Assembly: GCA_943323675.2 (NCBI GenBank)
Contig: CALPIR020000150.1
Span: 1-5,833 of the forward strand
DNA length: 5,833 nucleotides
DNA from: Chitinophaga pinensis
GTDB taxonomy: Bacteria > Bacteroidota > Bacteroidia > UKL13-3
Reading direction: 5' to 3'
The translations under genes and the position numbers were made by a program. This document shows positions 1 to 5,833 of the stretch, piece after piece (position 1 is the stretch's first letter; the number at the start of each line of letters is the position of its first letter). The notes below the pieces were generated by a model. The model searched no databases. It was not told the DNA's origin and was given only the letters and a program-made list of their open reading frames with translations.

Positions 1-779
1 ATGAGTTGTGCCTTGGTATATCCCATAACTATTGTATCAGCAACGTTTGGCAATAAGGCTTTCATAAAATACCTAATTTTACCTTCAACAATCATTTGTG
101 CTAAAAAACGCTTGTCTTTGGTGGTTTGATAATCTGTTAAACCAATAGCTAACGATTTAATGGTATTGGGTGCTATGTAATTACGTTGCATTTTAGCTAT
201 CATAAACTCAGGCATATCTAAACTGCGGTAAAAATCGCTAAACCTTTGGTTCATGTAAAAGTCTAAACCAATACATAACATGCTATCATAAATAACATTT
301 CCATTACCAAACTCACTTATAAAGGTAATAAATTTAGGAATAACAGCCTTCGGAAACTCTTGGTGATAAATACCCATAGCAACACTAAAGTCGTGCTCTA
401 AATCAGTAACATCTTTAAAATTACTATCTACAATTTGATGCAGCTCTTGCAAACGATTTATACCCAAAAGCATGCGCATTGGCCTAACAAAAAGACTATC
501 CTCTGGAGTAAAAGGCATGCGCATAATATCATTTGCATAAGAAGTATAAAACACGCCATATTTTTTTGAAAGGGCATTTAATGTCTCATGAAGATTCGCA
601 GTATCAGCATCAAAAAGCTCTTTGTCAAAACGCTGTATTTTAACAGCATACTCAGGTGCATCAATAACCGCTCTAGGATGGGTAAACTGAGTTTGATTAC
701 AACCACCACATGATGAAATTACGAAGGCGATACATATTAGCGCCCATATAGTTATATTGCCAAAGTTTTTATTAAACAT
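1..779 (-). CDS. gldB: GldB-like gliding-motility lipoprotein (3' end cut by window edge)
   Basis: An open frame of 259 complete codons runs from the ATG at 779-777 off the left edge without a stop, so the C-terminus is missing. The N-terminus is a lipoprotein signal: Asn/Lys near the start, a hydrophobic stretch at residues about 9-21, then lipobox ISSC with the acylated Cys at residue 24. Another Cys follows at 27. The body matches what I know of the GldB family: RFDKELF near residue 50, HQEFPK near 139-144, a stretch around IGLDFYMNQRF (170-180), and the typical late block VEGKIRYFMKALLP...MGYTKAQL (231-259). I recall family members of somewhat over 300 residues, so perhaps 50-70 are lost. 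In Flavobacterium johnsoniae GldB is a lipoprotein needed for gliding; its biochemical role is unclear. GldB-like proteins also occur in non-gliding Bacteroidota, so motility is not implied. I see no HExxH metalloprotease motif in the visible part. The signal peptide fixes the start, and no in-frame ATG lies nearby as an alternative. No Shine-Dalgarno sequence is visible. Confidence 0.85.
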   Translation of the reverse strand, partial: MFNKNFGNITIWALICIAFVISSCGGCNQTQFTHPRAVIDAPEYAVKIQRFDKELFDADTANLHETLNALSKKYGVFYTSYANDIMRMPFTPEDSLFVRPMRMLLGINRLQELHQIVDSNFKDVTDLEHDFSVAMGIYHQEFPKAVIPKFITFISEFGNGNVIYDSMLCIGLDFYMNQRFSDFYRSLDMPEFMIAKMQRNYIAPNTIKSLAIGLTDYQTTKDKRFLAQMIVEGKIRYFMKALLPNVADTIVMGYTKAQL

Positions 780-791
780 CTTGCAATTATA

Positions 792-1508
792 ATGAAGAAG
801 TTGATTACTACCTGCTGTATTGTTGGGGCATTTGCATCAGCATCCCAAGCACAGATAAAATTAGGCTTAAAATTATCGCCACAAATAACTTGGGTGACCC
901 CAGAAAGTAAAGGCATCTCTTCAGGTGGAAGCAAAATAAATGCATCATATGGACTGATGTTTGATTATTACTTTACCGAAAATTATGCTTTTGCCACAGA
1001 AATCTCTGTAGCCAATTATGCAGGTGAATTAATTGTTAAAGATTCGAAAATTACGCGTGGTAGCATTCCTGCCGTATTCCAAGATGTAAATTACATCTAC
1101 AGAACACAGTATGTTAGTGTACCATTGATGTTGCGTATGCGAACCAACGAAATTGGCTACTTCCGCTACTATGCAGATTTTGGTTTGGATTTAGCCCTAT
1201 TGGTAAGGGCAAAGGCCGATATAAATAACAGCTCGATTGATTTAACCGAAGTAAATGTAAACAACCCTGATAAGAAGGATGAATACACGATAGAATCAAA
1301 CGACAACCCATCCATAAAATATAATGATGACGTAGCTATTTTAAGAACCGCCATGGTAATTGGAGTAGGTATTCAATATAAAATTTTCGGAAATACACTT
1401 TTGGTTGCAGGTGCCAGATACAATAAGGCACTAAATAACTTTACAGTTGAAGACAATTGGAAAGCCCAAATGAATGCGGTAAGTTTAAACCTAGGTGTTT
1501 TATTTTAA
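792..1508 (+). CDS. PorT-family outer-membrane beta-barrel protein
   Basis: This 238-aa protein has a clear Sec signal peptide: MKK, a hydrophobic core at residues about 8-15, and a probable cleavage after SQA (18-20), leaving Gln21 first. The mature part alternates hydrophobic and polar residues in short amphipathic strands, as in small beta-barrels. The hallmark is YVSVPLMLRMRTNEIGYFRYYADFGLDL (about 107-134), which resembles the 'PLLLK...GLG' core of the PorT / outer-membrane beta-barrel families of Bacteroidota. A polar, Asn/Asp-rich stretch at about 142-180 is likely an extracellular loop. The chain ends in Phe (LNLGVLF), as expected for a beta-signal read by the BAM machinery. PorT/SprT itself is a type IX secretion component, but the wider family is large and mostly uncharacterised, so I do not assign that gene name. 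The signal peptide supports the start. The stop overlaps the nadE start (TAATG), indicating one operon. What it binds or transports cannot be read from the sequence. Confidence 0.8.
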   Translation: MKKLITTCCIVGAFASASQAQIKLGLKLSPQITWVTPESKGISSGGSKINASYGLMFDYYFTENYAFATEISVANYAGELIVKDSKITRGSIPAVFQDVNYIYRTQYVSVPLMLRMRTNEIGYFRYYADFGLDLALLVRAKADINNSSIDLTEVNVNNPDKKDEYTIESNDNPSIKYNDDVAILRTAMVIGVGIQYKIFGNTLLVAGARYNKALNNFTVEDNWKAQMNAVSLNLGVLF

Positions 1509-3175
1509 TGAACTTGAAAAATCTTAAAATTGCCATTGCACAATTGGATTACCACACAGGTAATTTTGATTATAACACGCAAAAAATTATTAGCCACATA
1601 CAAAAAGCACAAGACGTAGGAGCTGATTTAATTGTGTTCTCGGAATTATGTGTTTGTGGGTACCCTCCCCGAGACTTTTTAGAGTTTGATGACTTTATTG
1701 ATCAATGCCAAAAAAGCGTTGATGAAATAGCTAAACATTGCATTGGCATAGCTGCTATCGTTGGCTCACCTAGCAAGAATCCTAACATTAAAGGTAAGGA
1801 TTTATTTAATTCTGCTTTTTTACTTGCTGATGGAAAAGTGGCTGCAATAAGAAGCAAAACGTTATTACCTAATTACGATATTTTTGACGAGTATAGGTAC
1901 TTTGAGCCAAACAATAATTTTGAAATTATTAATTTAAAGGGTGTTAAAATAGCCCTTACCGTTTGTGAAGATTTATGGAATGTGGACGATAATCCCATGT
2001 ATCAAACCAACCCAATGGATGAGCTGATCAAGCAACAACCAGATTTGATGATAAATATTGCGGCATCACCCTTTAATAAAAACCAACAAGAAATAAGAAC
2101 GCAAGTAATGAAAACCAATGTTAATAGATACAACTTGCCGTTGTTTTATGTTAACCATATTGGTGCCCAAACCCAACTTATTTTTGATGGTGGAAGTATG
2201 GTTGTTAATCAACATGCTGAAGTAATAGATAACATCACTCCATTTGAAGAGCAACAAAGAGTATACACCTTTACATCAAACAACGGCAAAACAGAAATAG
2301 TACCTTTACAACCCACAACAACTGGATTAAGCAGCACAATTGAACGCATACATAATGCATTGGTTCTGGGCATACGCGAATATTTTTTAAAACAAGGATT
2401 TACCAAAGCTATATTGGGATTAAGTGGTGGTATAGATTCGGCAGTGGTGATTTGTTTAGCAGCAGAAGCACTTGGCGCTGAAAATGTGCGTGCCATTTTA
2501 TTGCCTTCACAATATTCTAGTCAACATAGTATTGACGATGCTATAACACTTGCGAAAAACTTAGGCACACCTCACGATACCATAAATATAGAGACAACCT
2601 ATCAGGCCTTAACCAATACTTTACAACCGTTTTTTAATGGTTTACCTTTTAACATTGCGGAAGAAAATATGCAATCGCGCAGCAGGGGTGTAATTTTAAT
2701 GGCCATGAGCAATAAGTTTGGTTATATATTATTAAACACGTCAAACAAAAGCGAATTAGCCGTAGGATACGGTACTTTGTATGGTGATATGTGCGGTGGT
2801 CTTTCGGTAATTGGTGATTTGTACAAAACAGAGGTTTATCAATTAGCCGATTACATAAACCGCAATGGGGAAGTAATTCCTAAAAATACAATTACCAAAG
2901 CCCCATCTGCAGAATTACGCCCAGACCAGAAAGACAGCGACTCGTTACCTGATTATGACACCTTAGACGCGATACTGGCCTTATATATTGAAATGCGCAA
3001 GAGCCCAAAAGAAATTATAGCATTAGGATTTGATGAAGTATTGGTGAAACGCGTGTTACGTATGGTTAATAGCAATGAATGGAAAAGAATCCAAGCACCT
3101 CCAGTATTGCGGGTTTCGTCAAAAGCATTTGGACCAGGACGCAGAATGCCAATCGTTGCAAAGTATTTAAACTAA
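1508..3175 (+). CDS. nadE: Glutamine-dependent NAD+ synthetase
   Basis: This 555-aa cytoplasmic enzyme makes NAD+ from nicotinic acid adenine dinucleotide, ATP and glutamine, the last step of NAD+ synthesis. The N-terminal half (about 7-270) is a nitrilase-type glutaminase with all three catalytic residues in recognisable motifs: Glu46 (FSELCVCGYPP), Lys117 (KTLLPNY) and Cys153 (VCEDLW). The C-terminal half is the ATP-dependent synthetase: P-loop SGGIDS at 306-311, LPSQYSSQHS (332-341), ENMQSRSRG (386-394), LNTSNKSELAVGYGTLYGD (409-427), GDLYKTEV (436-443), PSAELRPDQKDSDSLP (466-481), and a closing FGPGRRMPI (541-549). Nothing is truncated, and the length is normal for the two-domain form, which uses glutamine rather than free ammonia. 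An upstream ATG at 1457 would add 17 residues lying inside the barrel gene. I reject it because MNLKNLKIAIAQLD is the standard family start. The chosen ATG overlaps the previous stop by one base, implying translational coupling. Confidence 0.97.
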   Translation: MNLKNLKIAIAQLDYHTGNFDYNTQKIISHIQKAQDVGADLIVFSELCVCGYPPRDFLEFDDFIDQCQKSVDEIAKHCIGIAAIVGSPSKNPNIKGKDLFNSAFLLADGKVAAIRSKTLLPNYDIFDEYRYFEPNNNFEIINLKGVKIALTVCEDLWNVDDNPMYQTNPMDELIKQQPDLMINIAASPFNKNQQEIRTQVMKTNVNRYNLPLFYVNHIGAQTQLIFDGGSMVVNQHAEVIDNITPFEEQQRVYTFTSNNGKTEIVPLQPTTTGLSSTIERIHNALVLGIREYFLKQGFTKAILGLSGGIDSAVVICLAAEALGAENVRAILLPSQYSSQHSIDDAITLAKNLGTPHDTINIETTYQALTNTLQPFFNGLPFNIAEENMQSRSRGVILMAMSNKFGYILLNTSNKSELAVGYGTLYGDMCGGLSVIGDLYKTEVYQLADYINRNGEVIPKNTITKAPSAELRPDQKDSDSLPDYDTLDAILALYIEMRKSPKEIIALGFDEVLVKRVLRMVNSNEWKRIQAPPVLRVSSKAFGPGRRMPIVAKYLN

Positions 3176-3178
3176 CAA

Positions 3179-5680
3179 TTATTCAGTTTCGAATTCCAAT
3201 TCGCCATCATCTTTTTGTTTTTCTTTTATATCAGATTTCTTACTGTCATCAATACCTAACTCTTTCTTAAGAATCTCTTTAATATTTTGCTTTTCTTGTT
3301 TCAACTCTTGAGTAATTTTTTGTTTGGTGCCAAGCTTATCATAAGTAATAGACACATTATCAATTGGGCCTTTCATACTCATGTATAAATTTACACCTCT
3401 ATCTGCAGTTGCCTCCTCCTCGTTAAACTCGTTACCCAATTTTTTACGTTTGTTTTTGAGTAACTCGCCCAACTTAATTTTCATTCTATAATCTACTACA
3501 TTAGCAAAAGAATGAGTACCACTAAGTGTAATATTTAAAGCATTGTTTTTAACATCAAACTGGGGAATAAAAATGGTTTTGTTTTTTATTTCGATAGTAT
3601 TGTCTAAATCAGCAAACTTTAAGTTACGTAAATCGTTAACATCAATATATTTACCCAAGGCATTAAGTGGTTCATAATTTACCAATTCGCCATTACTTAC
3701 CTTAATCTTACTTAATACGTAGAGCTTATTTAAATCGCATGTAAAATTACTACTCCATACCCCAACAAAATTAATCTCACCGCTTAGTTTACCATTTAAA
3801 TGTTTTTGAGTTATTTCTTGTTGGCCAAAATCGTTACATTCTTTGAACAAACGCGTAATATTTATCCCTTTCAGGTTTGATGAAGCGGTAATTAAAAACC
3901 TACCATCAGGTGCATTTTCAATTTGTCCATCTAGCTTAATATCACCCTCCATGGTTTGAGCGGCAAAGTCTTCTAAAGAAATCACCTTGCCTCGCCAAAA
4001 AACCTTTGCGCTTACATTTTGCGCAGTAAATAAATTATAAATTAATTTACCAGCACCAACATTTGCCGAAATGGTGATGTTATCAGGTAAAGAAAACCCT
4101 GTTTGAATGGTATCATTTGATGCCGCACCAAACGAGGCGAAATTATTTATATCTATGTAATTTGATTGGTAATTAATTTGTGCCTCTAGTTTCTCCCCAT
4201 TAATTAATAAATAAGGAATTAGGTTGTGCAAGACGCCCGTAACTTTCACATCCGATTGATTAATCTTAGCATCTAATCTATTTATCTCAACATCTTTTCC
4301 ATTTACTGTAAACAATGCCTTAAATGTTTCTGTTCTGTTTTTATCATTATCAAATTCAATATTGTTTAAATCCAAATCAATAGTTCCAGAAGCTTTATTT
4401 TTGAGCCAATTAATTGAATTTATATGCGCTAACAAACCTTCAAAATCAATATCAAAATTTATATTACCCTCTGCTTTTTTAATAGCACCATTTTTAACAA
4501 ATGCCAATATATCCTGAGCTCTCGCATTTCCTTTTAAATGTAATTTCATTTCTGGATTTGTAAAATCGGTAATAAATAAATTACCCATTACTTTGCCTTG
4601 ATTAATGGTAAACTGTAAACCATTAAGTTTTACAAAACTATGCTTAGCATTTTGTAATGCTCCATTACCAAACTCACCAGAGAATTTAATTTGATCTATA
4701 CTCAGCCCATCACCCTTTTTTAGTTTGCCATTTGTTACACCAAAGGTTAAAGAAATTTGAGGGGAGTTTGTCTCTGATGCTTCACCCTTGATTAAACCAT
4801 TAAAATACAATTCACCCTCACTTTGTAAATCAGTTGGTATATTAATACTTCCAGGCAATAAACTTAGCAAAGATGGAATATCTAATTTACGAGCTCCTAC
4901 TTTTACATCAAATAAAACTGATTTAGGCTTATTGGTGATATTACCTTCCAAATTCAATTGCAACATATCTAAATCAATAAAACCTTTAGTAAAACTGTAA
5001 GTTTCTGTTTGGTTATTTATGGCTAGCATTAAATCCAACGTGAGTAACTTGTTTTTTGCTAACATAAAATGATCTGATTTTACCATTCGGGCAAAAACCA
5101 ATCCTTTACAATTAATTGATTCTCCAGTATTACTAAAATCACCACTCAATAACATATTTTGTAAACGTAAATCGTAATATTGTTTATTGGTCTTATTTAT
5201 GTAAACAACGTTTACTTGATTCAGAATAACTTCTTTTAGGCTTAATAAAAAACTTTTATTCGCAGTAGTTGAGGTGTCTTGTTTAAAAATATTATAATTC
5301 GATTTCCCATCTATATTGGTGTATAAATTTAGCTGCGCACTATCTATGGCAATAAGTTTAATATTGTATTGTTTGCGAATGATATCATAAAAATTAAACC
5401 CTATGTACACATGTTCTGCTTGTAGTAAATACTTTTCGGGTTGAGTCGGGTCAGTAACGCGCACCAAATGCATATCTAAACTAACTTTAGGAAACTGCTT
5501 AAATAGGGTTATATCAATGTTATTGATGGTTATTTTTGCATCTAGTTGAGCGTTAAGCTGATCTAGGGCATATTTTTTAATCTGATTTTTATTTGCCAAT
5601 AGGTATCCAATGAGCCCAATGGCCAATAAAAGAAATGCAACAAGGGAGTACAGAAGGATTTTAAGCGGTTTATTTTGCAT
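3179..5680 (-). CDS. AsmA-like family protein, membrane-anchored
   Basis: This 833-aa protein has one N-terminal membrane segment (about 8-29, after a basic N-terminus) and a large periplasmic body. The opening follows the AsmA pattern: LDAKITINNIDITLFKQFPKVSL (46-68) and NIKLIAIDSAQLNLYTNIDGKSNYNIF (106-132). The middle is a long run of beta-strand-like repeats of the 'LxGxIxN' type. An AsmA C-terminal-type region lies at about 672-781 (LNALGKYIDVNDLRNLKF, then FDVKNNALNITLSG and MSMKGPIDNV). The last 52 or so residues (782-833) are a Lys/Glu/Asp-rich tail, probably helical or coiled coil. AsmA-like proteins (AsmA, TamB, YhdP, YdbH in Escherichia coli) are thought to form hydrophobic grooves carrying lipids between the membranes; Bacteroidota versions are little studied, so lipid transfer here is inference. 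The ATG at 5680-5678 sits directly before the anchor and lacks a Shine-Dalgarno sequence. The gene converges on nadE with 3 bp between stop codons. A candidate promoter lies about 90 bp upstream. Confidence 0.85.
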   Translation of the reverse strand: MQNKPLKILLYSLVAFLLLAIGLIGYLLANKNQIKKYALDQLNAQLDAKITINNIDITLFKQFPKVSLDMHLVRVTDPTQPEKYLLQAEHVYIGFNFYDIIRKQYNIKLIAIDSAQLNLYTNIDGKSNYNIFKQDTSTTANKSFLLSLKEVILNQVNVVYINKTNKQYYDLRLQNMLLSGDFSNTGESINCKGLVFARMVKSDHFMLAKNKLLTLDLMLAINNQTETYSFTKGFIDLDMLQLNLEGNITNKPKSVLFDVKVGARKLDIPSLLSLLPGSINIPTDLQSEGELYFNGLIKGEASETNSPQISLTFGVTNGKLKKGDGLSIDQIKFSGEFGNGALQNAKHSFVKLNGLQFTINQGKVMGNLFITDFTNPEMKLHLKGNARAQDILAFVKNGAIKKAEGNINFDIDFEGLLAHINSINWLKNKASGTIDLDLNNIEFDNDKNRTETFKALFTVNGKDVEINRLDAKINQSDVKVTGVLHNLIPYLLINGEKLEAQINYQSNYIDINNFASFGAASNDTIQTGFSLPDNITISANVGAGKLIYNLFTAQNVSAKVFWRGKVISLEDFAAQTMEGDIKLDGQIENAPDGRFLITASSNLKGINITRLFKECNDFGQQEITQKHLNGKLSGEINFVGVWSSNFTCDLNKLYVLSKIKVSNGELVNYEPLNALGKYIDVNDLRNLKFADLDNTIEIKNKTIFIPQFDVKNNALNITLSGTHSFANVVDYRMKIKLGELLKNKRKKLGNEFNEEEATADRGVNLYMSMKGPIDNVSITYDKLGTKQKITQELKQEKQNIKEILKKELGIDDSKKSDIKEKQKDDGELEFETE

Positions 5681-5748
5681 TATTGATTAAAATATAGTTT
5701 TTGATGTTCAGCAGGTTGCAAATATTTTAAAAAAAAAGTTAGCATGTG

Positions 5749-5779
5749 TTTGTATTTATAAACATCAAACTTATCTTTG
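5749..5779 (+). promoter_or_regulatory. Candidate Bacteroidota sigma-ABfr-type promoter, reading right out of the window
   Basis: TTTG at 5749-5752 and TATCTTTG at 5772-5779 are separated by 19 bases. This matches the -33 (TTTG or TTG) and -7 (TAnnTTTG) consensus known for primary promoters of Bacteroides and Flavobacterium, at the usual spacing. Transcription would start a few bases after 5779. The gene it serves lies beyond 5833, so the leader is at least about 45 nt. Confidence 0.6.
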
Positions 5780-5794
5780 CCCACCTTAAAACAA
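5766..5794 (-). promoter_or_regulatory. Candidate promoter of the AsmA-like gene, sharing its core with the rightward promoter
   Basis: Read on the minus strand, TAAGTTTG occupies 5773-5766 and fits the TAnnTTTG -7 consensus exactly. A TTG at 5794-5792 lies 18 bases upstream and could be the -33 element. Transcription would start near 5760, leaving a leader of about 80 nt before the ATG at 5680. A weaker alternative -7 box, AATATTTG, lies at 5726-5719 but has no matching -33 element. Confidence 0.45.
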
Positions 5795-5833
5795 TAACGG
5801 TACTATAAAAAAGACATCGTTAAGTTTAATAGG

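Larger units (their letters stand above)
5681..5833. other. Intergenic region upstream of the AsmA-like gene
   Basis: These 153 bases hold no credible reading frame and form the only real intergenic space in the window. They contain a run of nine A at 5729-5737, a candidate divergent promoter pair centred on 5772-5773, and then about 50 bases to the right edge that probably belong to the 5' leader of a rightward gene outside the window. No ATG on the plus strand follows the promoter before the edge. A weak inverted pair TAACG/CGTTA lies near 5795-5822. Confidence 0.6.

Noticed and set aside
470..524. Direct repeat GCATGCGCAT at 470-479 and 515-524 within the gldB gene
   Set aside because: Both copies encode Met-Arg-Met in the same frame. 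Two ten-base copies with unrelated flanks fit chance codon reuse.
752..934. 60-residue minus-strand reading frame across the gldB/barrel junction
   Set aside because: It overlaps both well-supported starts in another frame, and its product shows no recognisable motif or signal. It is a shadow frame.
1114..1354. Two minus-strand frames inside the barrel gene
   Set aside because: They have no signal, motif or spacing suggesting translation, and the plus-strand barrel frame explains the region.
1457..1507. Upstream in-frame start for nadE
   Set aside because: The extra 17 residues lie within the barrel coding sequence and do not resemble any NadE N-terminus, while the ATG at 1508 begins the standard family start.
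5795..5822. TAACG...CGTTA inverted pair as a leader hairpin or riboswitch
   Set aside because: The stem has only five base pairs with a loop of about 18 bases. The leader is cut by the window edge, and no known riboswitch core is visible.

Overview
This AT-rich window carries four protein-coding genes and no RNA gene, mobile element or CRISPR array. It reads as chromosomal DNA of a member of the Bacteroidota. The grounds are a GldB-type gliding lipoprotein, a PorT-family outer-membrane beta-barrel protein, a Bacteroidota-style AsmA-like protein, start codons without clear Shine-Dalgarno sequences, and TAnnTTTG-type promoter boxes in the right-hand intergenic region. I cannot place it below phylum.

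Layout, left to right. (1) Positions 1-779, minus strand: a GldB-like lipoprotein with intact N-terminus whose C-terminus runs off the left edge. (2) 792-1508, plus strand: a secreted 238-aa outer-membrane beta-barrel protein of the PorT type. Its start lies only 12 bp from the divergent gldB start. (3) 1508-3175, plus strand: nadE, glutamine-dependent NAD+ synthetase, whose ATG overlaps the stop codon of the barrel gene by one base. (4) 3179-5680, minus strand: an 833-aa inner-membrane-anchored AsmA-like protein, convergent with nadE across a 3-bp gap. (5) 5681-5833: non-coding. It holds a candidate symmetric divergent promoter, with one arm reading left into the AsmA-like gene and the other reading right, out of the window.

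Three of the four products belong to the cell envelope: an outer-membrane or periplasmic lipoprotein, an outer-membrane barrel, and an AsmA-like protein spanning into the periplasm. The fourth makes NAD+. From general knowledge of Bacteroidota genomes, gldB is often found near nadE and gldC, so the left half looks like a variant of an inherited core neighbourhood rather than an acquired island. The barrel gene and nadE are probably one transcription unit with coupled translation.

I found no convincing new biological system. The most notable features are the palindromic promoter core CAAACTTATCTTTG, the very tight head-to-head gldB/barrel arrangement, and the near-absence of intergenic DNA across the first 5.68 kb.
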